Shown here: positions 14,500 through 22,699 of the stretch, piece by piece
Position numbering within the stretch: position 1 is the first letter of the stretch
Layout of the letters: every line of letters begins with the position of its first letter
Origin: Anaerolineaceae bacterium UBA5311
GTDB lineage: Bacteria > Chloroflexota > Anaerolineae > Anaerolineales > Anaerolineaceae
Length of the DNA: 34,079 bases
Reading direction: 5' to 3'
Assembly (NCBI GenBank): GCA_002411175.1
Contig: DHRN01000093.1
Span: 1-34,079 of the forward strand
The notes under the pieces: model-generated
What the model saw: the letters and a program-made list of their open reading frames with translations, nothing else
Database searches by the model: none
What the model was told of the DNA's origin: nothing
Translations under genes and position numbers: made by a program

Positions 14500-16206
14500 T
14501 TACTTCCAATCCGGCATGACAGGCTGGTTGTTCTCGTTTTTCCACCACATGCGCATCGTGTCAAACATAATTGTGAGCGTCTCCGCTTTTTCAACATCAG
14601 TCATCAGACGCGGCTGGACCTTGTCGATAAACTGGATCGGAATCAGTTCAACCCCCAGGTATCTGCCCTCATAGAAGACGTGGCGATCCAGGAAACCAAC
14701 ATCGGTGTATTGGGCGATCCCATATTGGTCAAAAAACAGGTTGCCCAAGCCATAATGCAGGAAGGAATCCTCATAAAACTCAGCATAGTGCGGCACGTGT
14801 GATTGGCTGCCGCTGACGATTACTGCGCCTGCTTCGGCAACGATCGTGAAATCGCGCACCATCTGGGCATTTGGCGACCAATCATAACGTTCTTCGTGCT
14901 GAAAGGTGACAATCGGCAGATAACCTTCTGCTCTGAGTTCACGCACAGCCTGCGCCATGTAATCCATATCACAGTGATAAGCACCGGTGGAGGTCTCGCT
15001 CGCCTGGGCAAAGTTGGCAGATTTGGCATTGCAGCCGATGAAAGCGATTTTATTGCCCTTAACCTCCAGCTTCACCGGCGCGCGTGCCTCAAAAATGTCT
15101 TTCCCGCCACCGTATACAGGCAAGTCTTCCTTGGCGTACAGGTCGAGCGTAAAGAGCATACCCTGCTCGCCATAATCCTGGAAGTGATCACCGGTTAGTT
15201 CGACGATATCCGTGCCTACAGAGCGCAGCAGTTCCATGTAACTTTCGTCGGTACAGAATACAAGGTAACCTCCCATGGTATGAGGTGGGCATTCTTCGGC
15301 AAAAGGCACTTCGTTACTGATATGTAGAATATCGGCATCCCGCATAATTGGTGCGATGTGTTCACCTGGAACAAGCACTCCCCGTTCGTCCATTCCCACC
15401 GCGGTTGCGCGCACGAGGGCGGTCACACCGGTAAGCATCACCGTGGTAATCCTGGATGGATCAAGGTTCGAAAAGTGCACATCTTCCAACCCAGGCGGAA
15501 GCTCATTTAACCCGGAGCCTGCTGTGCTCAGTGAGATCGGAACAGTCAAAGCATATTTACCGGGATCGAACTCTTTATGGATCGGGGACTGCCCGTCAAT
15601 GCTCAAAACCTTCCAACGCGCTTCGAGCTCTTCAAACGGGATGATTGCCCAGGTGTGCCGGGTTGTCCAGGCAGTTTCAAGCAAATCCGCTTTTGGCAGG
15701 GTCGAAACCGTCTCTCCTGGTTCGCCAAGAACACTGGTGAGGGCTGGCAAATCTTCCTGGCTGGTTATAAGCGTTGAAATCCCGTCCTCAGGACGCCCAT
15801 GCCAGAGGTTTTCTAACCAGATAAAGCTGACCTCGTCTGTCACAGTTGGGAACGGTGCGGCAAGAACATAAATCCAATTGCCAACCGCATGTGATTCGCC
15901 AAATTCAAATGTGTAGGTACCCTCGTTGGAACTGCCCTGTGATTGTTGAGTTAAAGCTGCAGTTTTGATTTGCTCCTGGAGTGCGCCGGGCAGATCGGGG
16001 TTGGGTTGGTAGATATAGACAGGTGGTTCACTTGTTTGAATTGCTGTCGACGTTGGATGGTTCAACTTAGTCGGTTCGGTCTGAGTGGGTTGGACTTCCA
16101 CCGGCAGGTCAGCGGGCAATACAGATGACGCAGCGGTCTGACAGGCTGACAGAATCAGAATGAATGATATAAAAAGTAGCGTTTTAATTGGGGCAAACCT
16201 GCGCAT
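14500..16206 (-). CDS. CapA-family lipoprotein (paralogue 2)
   Basis: A 568-residue secreted lipoprotein: signal to lipobox ILSAC with Cys22, then a Thr/Pro-rich tether. The first 280 residues match the layout of the protein at 5050-6780 (for instance WSILPFENL there, WAIIPFEEL here, then KVLSIDGQSP). The CapA-type domain covers about 285-540, with ELTGDHFQDYG, KIAFIGCNAKSAN, GAVIVSGSQSHVPH and HYGLGNLFFDQYG. The Asn of the ELTGNHNND motif in paralogue 1 is Asp here. It stands alone rather than being coupled to a regulator. Role unknown; cell-envelope polymer handling is the family-based guess. A terminator-like hairpin for the gene upstream of it lies at 16247-16266. Confidence 0.88.
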   Translation of the reverse strand: MRRFAPIKTLLFISFILILSACQTAASSVLPADLPVEVQPTQTEPTKLNHPTSTAIQTSEPPVYIYQPNPDLPGALQEQIKTAALTQQSQGSSNEGTYTFEFGESHAVGNWIYVLAAPFPTVTDEVSFIWLENLWHGRPEDGISTLITSQEDLPALTSVLGEPGETVSTLPKADLLETAWTTRHTWAIIPFEELEARWKVLSIDGQSPIHKEFDPGKYALTVPISLSTAGSGLNELPPGLEDVHFSNLDPSRITTVMLTGVTALVRATAVGMDERGVLVPGEHIAPIMRDADILHISNEVPFAEECPPHTMGGYLVFCTDESYMELLRSVGTDIVELTGDHFQDYGEQGMLFTLDLYAKEDLPVYGGGKDIFEARAPVKLEVKGNKIAFIGCNAKSANFAQASETSTGAYHCDMDYMAQAVRELRAEGYLPIVTFQHEERYDWSPNAQMVRDFTIVAEAGAVIVSGSQSHVPHYAEFYEDSFLHYGLGNLFFDQYGIAQYTDVGFLDRHVFYEGRYLGVELIPIQFIDKVQPRLMTDVEKAETLTIMFDTMRMWWKNENNQPVMPDWK

Positions 16207-16246
16207 TCTTTACCTTTTCTCGTTTCGGTACGTAAACATTGTACCT

Positions 16247-16266
16247 AAAACTCCGGCTTCCCGGAG
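16247..16266 (-). terminator. Probable intrinsic terminator after the MFS gene
   Basis: On the minus strand CTCCGG-GAAG-CCGGAG is followed at once by TTTT (16250-16247). The stem is a perfect six pairs with a four-base loop. It lies 90 bases past the stop of the transporter gene at 16356-17588. The T-run is short. Confidence 0.5.
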
Positions 16267-16355
16267 AGAGGTCTCCAACGACAACCTGAAGCCCTGCCAT
16301 ATCCTCCGGGCATGTTATCGGATGAAAACTGTTTCTTCAACAGATCACTGGCTTT

Positions 16356-17588
16356 CTACAATTTATTTACAGCCGCATGGTCTTCAACAAATCCAGGTTT
16401 TACGGCAATCAAACCCATGACCAGGGCAAGGATGCCTGTTGAAGCGAGGAACCACAAAGGCATGTCCCAGCCTCCTGAAAGACCGCGCAGCCAGCGAATG
16501 ACCAATGGACCCATTGCTCCCAGTAAGTAGCCGTAACCCTGTACAAAGCCAGAAAGGGATGAAGAACCTTCTTTCGTGTGGCTGCGCAGATTGATTAGTG
16601 TTAATCCTACTGAAACAAAGGTTAATCCTATCCCGCCAGCCAGAACCCATACCAAAGCGAATTGCGGCAAGAATAGAAAGCCAAGATTAGACGCGATAAT
16701 GCAAAGCGAGAAGAAAACAATCACAATTGACGGATGCTTAAGGCGCAACAAGGCAGCAGGGACGATTAGGGTGGGAAAAAACCCAATAAAGGAAAACAAA
16801 GCCATCATCCATCCGGAAGTTGCCTGTGAAATACCAAACGATTTTGTCAGTATCTCGGGAAGCCAGGCAAGCATCGCGAAAGAATTGAAAGCGCCAATCC
16901 CGAAAATGATTGTAATCGCCCATGCGACAGGCCAACGCGCGACAGACAGTGTTGACTTCGACTTGTTTTCCAGGGAAATGCTCTCGTTTTTGTTTATAAA
17001 AAGCCAGGGAATGATCGCTAACAACGCCAGGAGAGCCCAGCTTCCCGTTGAAACCCTCCAGCCAACAGCCTGGGTTAGCGGTACAGCGACCAGCGAGGGA
17101 AGCCCGGCACTAAGGTAAATCAGAGATGTGTAGATGGTTGTTATCAAGCCTATCTTGTTTGGAAAGCGGTACTTGATGATTGGGGGCAGCAGGACGTTGC
17201 TCATACCAATCCCACTCAGGAAAACAATTGAAAAAGAGGTATACATCCAGACATTAATTGAAAGACTGCGTCCAATAATGCCAATGAAAATAATTCCCAA
17301 AGCGATTACGATCGGTTTTTCCAAACCGTATTTTGGTACAAGTCGGGGCGTCAACCAACCAAGCAGGGCGAAAGAAACAGGTGGCAACATGCCGATGATA
17401 CTTTGGGATGTATAAGAAATTGGAAAGGATTCTCTGATTTGATCAAAAATTGGTGCCGGAGCGGTCATTGCAGCACGTAGATTCAGGGCTACCAAAATGA
17501 TCGCTGTGAGGATGAGAAACTGTGAATTACTGACGGATGTCAGGCTCTTTGCCCGATTGTTGCCAGGGTTCGGTTTGCTTTCATGCAT
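16356..17588 (-). CDS. MFS transporter, CynX/NimT type
   Basis: A 410-residue inner-membrane transporter with about twelve hydrophobic helices. The opening ALNLRAAMTAPAPIFDQIRE is typical of the CynX/NimT subfamily (named for cyanate and 2-nitroimidazole export). Central basic loops (GLEKPIVIA, LLRLKHPS) and the C-terminal GYLLGAMGPL fit the family. Substrate cannot be told from sequence; direction of transport likewise. Its ATG lies inside the end of the XRE-cupin gene (8-base overlap), so the regulator and transporter are one unit, and the transporter probably serves the same compound that the divergent catabolic operon handles. Confidence 0.8.
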   Translation of the reverse strand: MHESKPNPGNNRAKSLTSVSNSQFLILTAIILVALNLRAAMTAPAPIFDQIRESFPISYTSQSIIGMLPPVSFALLGWLTPRLVPKYGLEKPIVIALGIIFIGIIGRSLSINVWMYTSFSIVFLSGIGMSNVLLPPIIKYRFPNKIGLITTIYTSLIYLSAGLPSLVAVPLTQAVGWRVSTGSWALLALLAIIPWLFINKNESISLENKSKSTLSVARWPVAWAITIIFGIGAFNSFAMLAWLPEILTKSFGISQATSGWMMALFSFIGFFPTLIVPAALLRLKHPSIVIVFFSLCIIASNLGFLFLPQFALVWVLAGGIGLTFVSVGLTLINLRSHTKEGSSSLSGFVQGYGYLLGAMGPLVIRWLRGLSGGWDMPLWFLASTGILALVMGLIAVKPGFVEDHAAVNKL

Positions 17589-18192
17589 TTTGGATGAAAT
17601 TCCGTGACGCTAATTCATCTGTGGTGAAAAATGTAATTAGCATCTTTCCTTCTGAATTTCCAATTGCGCGCCAATTATGAGGAATATCTGAGTTGAAAAT
17701 AATGTGATCTTCCGAAGAAAGAGAATAAAGGTCCCCTCCGATTGTGAATTCCACTGACCCTGAAAGAATAAATATGGACTCAAGCCCCAGGTGCACAACG
17801 CTAAGGCTGCCACTGGCATCACCGGGCTTAAAGTTGACAACATATTGTTGAAAATTCTTTAATTCAAAACCCTTGCCTACGATTTCAATGTTTACTTTTC
17901 CAGCCTTCATTTTGGGGCGGTTCTTCTTTTTGGTTAAGACCACATCTTGTTTATTCGATTCGGGGCTGAAAAAATCAGCGATAGGTACGTTGAGCGCGTT
18001 GGCAAGTCGTTGAAGAGTGCTTACTGAAGGTGAAGATTTCCCTTTCTCGATCAAACTTAATGTATTCACACTCAGTCCGGATTTTTCAGCAAGTAGTCGT
18101 AGAGAGTATTCCCGTTGGGAACGGATCGCTTTTAGATTCTCACCCACATTAAGATCTTCTTCACTACTATTCCCCAATGAATTAAGTTCCAT
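17581..18192 (-). CDS. XRE-family regulator with C-terminal cupin domain
   Basis: A 203-residue DNA-binding protein. Residues about 18-72 are a helix-turn-helix of the XRE type (YSLRLLAEKSGLSVNTLSLIEKGKSSPS). About 115-195 are a cupin beta-barrel with VVHLGLESIFILSGSVEF and YSLSSEDHIIFNSDIPHNW, the usual small-ligand sensor of this regulator type. I start at the ATG at 18192 with AGAGGTG seven bases upstream rather than the TTG one codon earlier. It is divergent from the permease operon that starts at 18442, and the shared gap holds an inverted repeat over its own -10. Control of both units by a pathway intermediate is likely. Whether it represses or activates is not shown. Confidence 0.88.
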   Translation of the reverse strand: MELNSLGNSSEEDLNVGENLKAIRSQREYSLRLLAEKSGLSVNTLSLIEKGKSSPSVSTLQRLANALNVPIADFFSPESNKQDVVLTKKKNRPKMKAGKVNIEIVGKGFELKNFQQYVVNFKPGDASGSLSVVHLGLESIFILSGSVEFTIGGDLYSLSSEDHIIFNSDIPHNWRAIGNSEGKMLITFFTTDELASRNFIQNA

Positions 18193-18227
18193 CAAGATTC
18201 ACCTCTGCCTTTTCTGCCATATTTTAG

Positions 18228-18251
18228 TTCGTTACTAAATTATAGTACGAA
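18228..18251. promoter_or_regulatory. Inverted repeat, candidate operator of the XRE-cupin regulator
   Basis: TTCGTTACTA (18228-18237) and TAGTACGAA (18243-18251) form a dyad, the left half having one extra T. On the minus strand its centre contains TATAAT (18244-18239), a good -10 for the regulator gene, so binding here would block its own transcription. The site lies 37 bases upstream of the -10 of the divergent operon. Confidence 0.5.
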
Positions 18252-18284
18252 TTTGCAAATATTCACCAAAATATTGTGGATTAG

Positions 18285-18293
18285 TGCTATAAT
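18285..18293 (+). promoter_or_regulatory. Extended -10 promoter of the permease-hyuA-kdgK operon
   Basis: TGCTATAAT combines TG with a perfect -10 hexamer at 18288-18293. No consensus -35 is visible at 17 bases. Between here and the start at 18442 lie about 150 bases of AT-rich leader with no structure that I can support; the permease gene has AAGGAG at 18428-18433. Confidence 0.5.
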
Positions 18294-18441
18294 CGCAAAC
18301 GTAATTCAATTCTACCAATTATTGTTATCAATTAAGGTAAGAGTAAACAGAATGGAGGTGGTTGCTCAAACGAAGATTAATAATTCCTTCATGTTGTTGT
18401 TTAATAAAAAATCATTAATATATACAAAAGGAGCTTGAAAG

Positions 18442-19755
18442 ATGGATTTTGCAATTGGTGTAATCTTATTGGTCACTTACGTCCTCTTCATTGTTTACGC
18501 GGCAAGAGGGGGCAACCTGTTACTGGGGCTGTTTGCAATGGCAGTCCTTTGGACAGTTTTATGTTGGATTGGAGGCGCAGTCGATTGGCCTACTCTTAAC
18601 TCTCAGGTGTTCCAGGGAGGTCCTGAAGGGTTTGGTCCAACTGCTGTCAACATTATCTTTGGCAGCTGGTTTGGACGAGTTCTTGTTGAAACCGGGATCG
18701 CCCGAACAATCATCAAGAAAGCGGTTGAACTGGGTGGAGATAAACCTGCCCTGACAGTGGTACTTTTGTCCATTGTTGTCACCGCAATCTTTACAACTGC
18801 TTACGGTGTTGGAGCGGTGGTTGCCATTGGCGTAATCGTATTTCCAATTATGTTATCCCTTGGAATTCCAAAACCGCTTGCCGCTGGCACTTTTGCCATG
18901 GCAGTAACTAATGGTCTTTACCTTAATAATGCATTATTAAGCCAGGCAGCAGGCACGATGATGGTCGGCGAAGAGGTCTACAATTTCAATAGCCCTGAGT
19001 GGTACAACTTCGCGTTTGTTGCCACTGCCATTCACCTTTTGTTTGTTATCGTCATGGTCCTTATTACTTTACGTAACAAGAAGAAAGTCACTGCGTGGGC
19101 TACTCAGGATGTTAACCTGGAAGGTGCGGACGCAAACCTTTTGGCTTGCTTAACCCCACTTCTTCCTGTTACCTTGACACTAACAACTAAAATGAGTTCA
19201 ATTCTTGCGATTGTGGTTTCAGTTATTTGGGCGTTGGGATGGACGGGGTATTTGAAGAAAGGCTGGAACGGTATTGCGGATGTCGTTCAAAAGACATTCT
19301 ATGATGGTGTTGCTGATGTGGGTCTGGTATTGGGTTTCTTGCTTTTCCTGCAAATGTTCATTCGGTCTGCGGGCGTAGCAAAGGCTTTCCTGGCACCCAT
19401 TGTCGCTCCGATTTTGCCGCAGAATGTGTTCCTGCTGTTCCTGGTCTTCGGTCTGCTCTCGATATTAGCTTTGTTCCGTGGTCCTCTGACCATCTGGGGC
19501 GCAGGTGCTGCCACATTCGCCATTATTGCCGGGACTGGAATGTATCCATTGGCTATTTTGTATCCCTTGTTCTATATTCCATGTTCAACAATTACTACAA
19601 ACGTTTGTCCCACGCAGTCGTGGAACCTTTGGGCAATTGGATATACCAAAGTATCAGTCAAGGAGTTTATGAAACAAACTTTGCCTTATGCTCTACCATT
19701 GGCATTGGTCCTTGAACTGGTTGCGTATGTAATGATCGCGGCAAAGGTTGCCTAA
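18442..19755 (+). CDS. GntP-like permease (organic or sugar acid uptake)
   Basis: A 437-residue integral membrane protein with about eleven to twelve hydrophobic helices and no signal peptide. Segments such as VNIIFGSWFGRVLVETGIA, VVVAIGVIVFPIMLSLGIP-like stretches and a buried TYGVGAVV-type loop resemble the gluconate/H+ symporter group (COG2610, ion-transporter superfamily). The match is by layout more than by sequence, so another family of that superfamily is possible. ATG at 18442 has AAGGAG eight bases upstream. It is the first gene of the operon; a hairpin in the 154-base gap to hyuA may separate its expression from the rest. Given the aldolase and KDG kinase downstream, a sugar acid or cyclic derivative is the likely substrate. 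Confidence 0.72.
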   Translation: MDFAIGVILLVTYVLFIVYAARGGNLLLGLFAMAVLWTVLCWIGGAVDWPTLNSQVFQGGPEGFGPTAVNIIFGSWFGRVLVETGIARTIIKKAVELGGDKPALTVVLLSIVVTAIFTTAYGVGAVVAIGVIVFPIMLSLGIPKPLAAGTFAMAVTNGLYLNNALLSQAAGTMMVGEEVYNFNSPEWYNFAFVATAIHLLFVIVMVLITLRNKKKVTAWATQDVNLEGADANLLACLTPLLPVTLTLTTKMSSILAIVVSVIWALGWTGYLKKGWNGIADVVQKTFYDGVADVGLVLGFLLFLQMFIRSAGVAKAFLAPIVAPILPQNVFLLFLVFGLLSILALFRGPLTIWGAGAATFAIIAGTGMYPLAILYPLFYIPCSTITTNVCPTQSWNLWAIGYTKVSVKEFMKQTLPYALPLALVLELVAYVMIAAKVA

Positions 19756-19840
19756 CTTGCCTTATTGGTTCAAACAAGTTGCAGGATTATGTTTGACTCC
19801 CGAAATATGAGCCAACAAATTTTGCAAATAAGGTCAGATT

Positions 19841-19871
19841 ATATGGGAGGAGAGTCTATCCCCTCCCATAT
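19841..19871 (+). promoter_or_regulatory. Perfect 10-bp hairpin between permease and hyuA
   Basis: ATATGGGAGG (19841-19850) pairs without mismatch with CCTCCCATAT (19862-19871) around an eleven-base loop. It is not followed by a clean U-run, so it is more like an mRNA processing or stabilising structure, or an attenuator, than a full terminator. The rest of the gap 19756-19909 shows no gene. Confidence 0.6.
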
Positions 19872-19909
19872 TGACAGACATTTCAGTTATTTTTCATAGA
19901 GGTGCTGCG

Positions 19910-22039
19910 ATGAAAAACAGAAAAATTAGATTCGGTATTGATGTTGGTGGAACTCACACAAAAGCTGTCGCGTTAGATAATGACACGAATGAAATCATCG
20001 GTCAATCCGTTGTGATGACCACTCATGACCATGATAAAGGAGTAGCTGCAGGTGTAATTGAATGCTTTCAAAATTGCCTGCGAGAAAATGACATTCACCC
20101 GGATGACGTAGTATTTATTGCGCATAGTACTACTCAGGCAACCAACGCTCTTCTTGAAGGTGATGTCGCAAAGGTGGGCATCCTCGGAATGGCTGGAGGC
20201 GGAATTGAGGGATTGCTTGCTAAAAAACAATCAAAGGTGCCTGACATTGACCTTGGAACTGGTCGCATGATCGAAACCTGTCATACGTTTCTCAAGCTGA
20301 AGGATGTCAATGAAGATAACGTTGAAAACGCTATAAAGATATTAAAAGATCAGGGAGCAACCGTTTTGGTGGCTTCCAAAGCCTTTGGCGTGGACAGTCT
20401 TAAAGAAGAAAAGGTTGTGCATGATATCGCAGAAAAGCACGGCATGATGACTTCTGTGGCATCTGATATCAGCAAGCTATATGGGCTTACACGGCGAACA
20501 CGCACAGCAACCATCAATGCGAGTATTCTTCCGAAAATGCTTGACACAGCACAAAGCACGGAAGGTGCTGTCAGGCAGGCAGGTGTATCGGTGCCTCTAA
20601 TGATTATGCGTGGTGATGGTGGTGTCATGGATGCCGATGAAATGAAAAAAAGACCAGTATTAACCATGCTCAGTGGACCAGCGGCAAGTGTGATGGGTGC
20701 CTTAATGTACCTCAGAGCCTCCAATGGTATTTACTTCGAGGTTGGTGGAACCTCGACAAACATCGGGGTCATCAAAAACGGAAGACCAGCTGTTGAATAT
20801 ACTGTGGTCGGTGGTCATCGTACTTATATCAACTCACTGGATGTGCGGGTTTTAGGCGTTGCCGGTGGCAGCATGATACGAGCAAACAACAATTCTCTTG
20901 TTGACGTTGGTCCTCGTTCTGCGCATATCGCTGGTCTAAAATATGCTGTATACACGCCAGTAGAAGAAATAGTCGATCCACAGCTGGAATTTTTCTCACC
21001 AAAAGAGGGAGATCCTTCAGATTATGTTCGCATCAAATTAGCCAGTGGTAAACGAGTTACCTTGACCAATAGTTGCGCTGCAAATGTACTGGGTTTGTGT
21101 AAAGAAACAGACTTTTCATATGGCATCCAGGAATCTGCCCGCCTCTGTATGCAGCCTTTGGCAGATTATTTGGGTATCACAGTTGAAGAAACAGCAGGTC
21201 AAATTTTACAGAAAGCTTATGAGAAGATTTATCCGGTGATTGATGAGTTTGCAGAAAAATATCGCCTGGAACGTGATCAGATCACTCTGGTTGGAGTTGG
21301 CGGTGGAGCCGCGGCATTATTGCCTTACTCAGCAAACGCGATGAAGCTTAGCTACAATATTCCAAAATATGCCGAAGTGATCTCTTCCATTGGCGTTGCT
21401 TTGGCAATGATACGAGATGTGGTAGAGCGGGTTATTCCCAACCCAAGCACGGAAGACATTAACAAAATTAAGAAAGAGGCAGCCTCGTTAGCTATTAAAA
21501 GTGGAGCGGTTCCTTCCACTGTCGAGGTTCATATTGAGATTGATCCACAAAGCTCCAAAGTAACAGCAATAGCCTTGGGGTCAAATGAAGTCCAGGCAAC
21601 CGATTTAACACTGAAAGTAAATGAAGACGAAGCGAAGGAACTGGCAGCCGCATCGATGAATACTGATCCTGAAGATTTAAATTTGCTTGCCCACAAAGAC
21701 ATATTCTTCGTGTTTGGACGCAGAGCAGGCGAAAAGCAGCAGGTCCGGGTAGTGGATCATCGGGGATTTGTGAAAGTACAATGTGGAGACGCGGCAGTTG
21801 CTACTTGTTTGGCTAACAATTGGGTGGAGGAAACCAAAAAACTTTGGGATAAACAGGTTTCCTATCGACGGGAAATGCTTTCAACTCCAGATATTTACCT
21901 TTGCATCGGCGGAAAAGTGTTGGATTTTTCGAACACACTTAGCTTTGACCAGTTACGCACAGTGATGGCAAGCGAATTTTTGGATGCTGAATCAAACGAG
22001 GAAATCATCCTGGTCAGTGCAAGGAACGAAATAATATGA
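19910..22039 (+). CDS. Hydantoinase/oxoprolinase family protein, HyuA type
   Basis: A 709-residue cytoplasmic protein. IRFGIDVGGTHTKAVALD at 6-23 is the ATP-binding phosphate loop of the ASKHA fold. FIAHSTTQATNALLEGDVAKVG, MLSGPAASVMGA, FEVGGTSTNIG and VLGVAGGSMIR follow in the order known for HyuA, and LVGVGGGAAALLPY lies in the second half. Family members use ATP to open five-membered lactam or hydantoin rings or to activate ketones for carboxylation; most need a HyuB partner, which is not encoded here. I start at 19910 because AGAGGTG at 19898-19904 fits this ATG; the upstream TTG at 19871 lies in a hairpin. The stop overlaps the next start (ATGA). The exact substrate is unknown. Confidence 0.85.
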   Translation: MKNRKIRFGIDVGGTHTKAVALDNDTNEIIGQSVVMTTHDHDKGVAAGVIECFQNCLRENDIHPDDVVFIAHSTTQATNALLEGDVAKVGILGMAGGGIEGLLAKKQSKVPDIDLGTGRMIETCHTFLKLKDVNEDNVENAIKILKDQGATVLVASKAFGVDSLKEEKVVHDIAEKHGMMTSVASDISKLYGLTRRTRTATINASILPKMLDTAQSTEGAVRQAGVSVPLMIMRGDGGVMDADEMKKRPVLTMLSGPAASVMGALMYLRASNGIYFEVGGTSTNIGVIKNGRPAVEYTVVGGHRTYINSLDVRVLGVAGGSMIRANNNSLVDVGPRSAHIAGLKYAVYTPVEEIVDPQLEFFSPKEGDPSDYVRIKLASGKRVTLTNSCAANVLGLCKETDFSYGIQESARLCMQPLADYLGITVEETAGQILQKAYEKIYPVIDEFAEKYRLERDQITLVGVGGGAAALLPYSANAMKLSYNIPKYAEVISSIGVALAMIRDVVERVIPNPSTEDINKIKKEAASLAIKSGAVPSTVEVHIEIDPQSSKVTAIALGSNEVQATDLTLKVNEDEAKELAAASMNTDPEDLNLLAHKDIFFVFGRRAGEKQQVRVVDHRGFVKVQCGDAAVATCLANNWVEETKKLWDKQVSYRREMLSTPDIYLCIGGKVLDFSNTLSFDQLRTVMASEFLDAESNEEIILVSARNEII

Positions 22040-22689
22040 TTTCAGCCTGGATTAACGACTTGATGAAGTTAACCGATGAAAACTGGACAAGGTATGCTTT
22101 TCTTTCAGAGCCTTTGGTTAACCGCATTTCCCCGGAAAAGCGAATTCATTATAGTCGGGAAACAGCCCTTAATTCAATTGAATTGGCGAATGAAATCAGA
22201 CAAAAGTATAGCAAGATTTCCATTGCCTACCTGGTGGAAAAGCTTGAAATAAATTTGATAGAGAAGGTCGCCCAGGATGGCGGCGGTTTTTCAATGTTTG
22301 CTTCCTTTGAAGAACCAAATGTTATTACTGTCTATAAGGACATATCGCAGGCGACTGACAAGTTAATTGACGATAGTGGGCTCCGTGAAACGGTTGGAAA
22401 CGTTAAGACCATCGATCTGCTTTTTTATCATGAGCTTTATCACTTCCTGGAGTTTACCCGGGATGATGTCTATTCAACACAACAAAAAGTTTTAGTCTGG
22501 CGAATTGGTCCTTTCAAGAACATAAGTCGGATTAGATGCTTAGGAGAAATAGGAGCCATGAACTTTTCACGAGAGTTGTTAAAACTCCCCTACTCTCCCA
22601 ATCTCTTTAATGTGTTGATGCTTTATGCTCAAAACCCGGTTTCGGCTGAACGGTTATATCTGAAAATGCTTGACGTAAAAGAAGGATGA
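22036..22689 (+). CDS. Zincin-like protein with HExxH motif (ImmA/IrrE-like)
   Basis: A 217-residue soluble protein. FYHELYHFLEF contains the zinc-protease motif His132-Glu133-x-x-His136, and GEIGAMNFSRELLKLP puts Glu171 in the place of the third ligand, as in ImmA/IrrE-type peptidases where E..A..F...LL.P follows HExxH. The N-terminal 120 residues include a helical segment (IELANEIRQKYSKISIAYLVEKL) that also suits this group. It lacks the N-terminal HTH some relatives have. ATG overlaps the hyuA stop, so synthesis is coupled to HyuA. It could process a protein regulator, or it could be a metal hydrolase for a small molecule replacing HyuB; sequence alone does not decide. Confidence 0.7.
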   Translation: MISAWINDLMKLTDENWTRYAFLSEPLVNRISPEKRIHYSRETALNSIELANEIRQKYSKISIAYLVEKLEINLIEKVAQDGGGFSMFASFEEPNVITVYKDISQATDKLIDDSGLRETVGNVKTIDLLFYHELYHFLEFTRDDVYSTQQKVLVWRIGPFKNISRIRCLGEIGAMNFSRELLKLPYSPNLFNVLMLYAQNPVSAERLYLKMLDVKEG

Positions 22690-22699
22690 GAGGTTTACG

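Noticed and set aside
18253..18438. Possible leader peptide (28 codons from ATG 18352, ending three bases before the permease start)
   Set aside because: No ribosome binding site and no codon pattern suggesting a regulatory peptide. The TGA at 18436-18438 overlaps the permease ribosome site region, so I cannot exclude it but do not support it.
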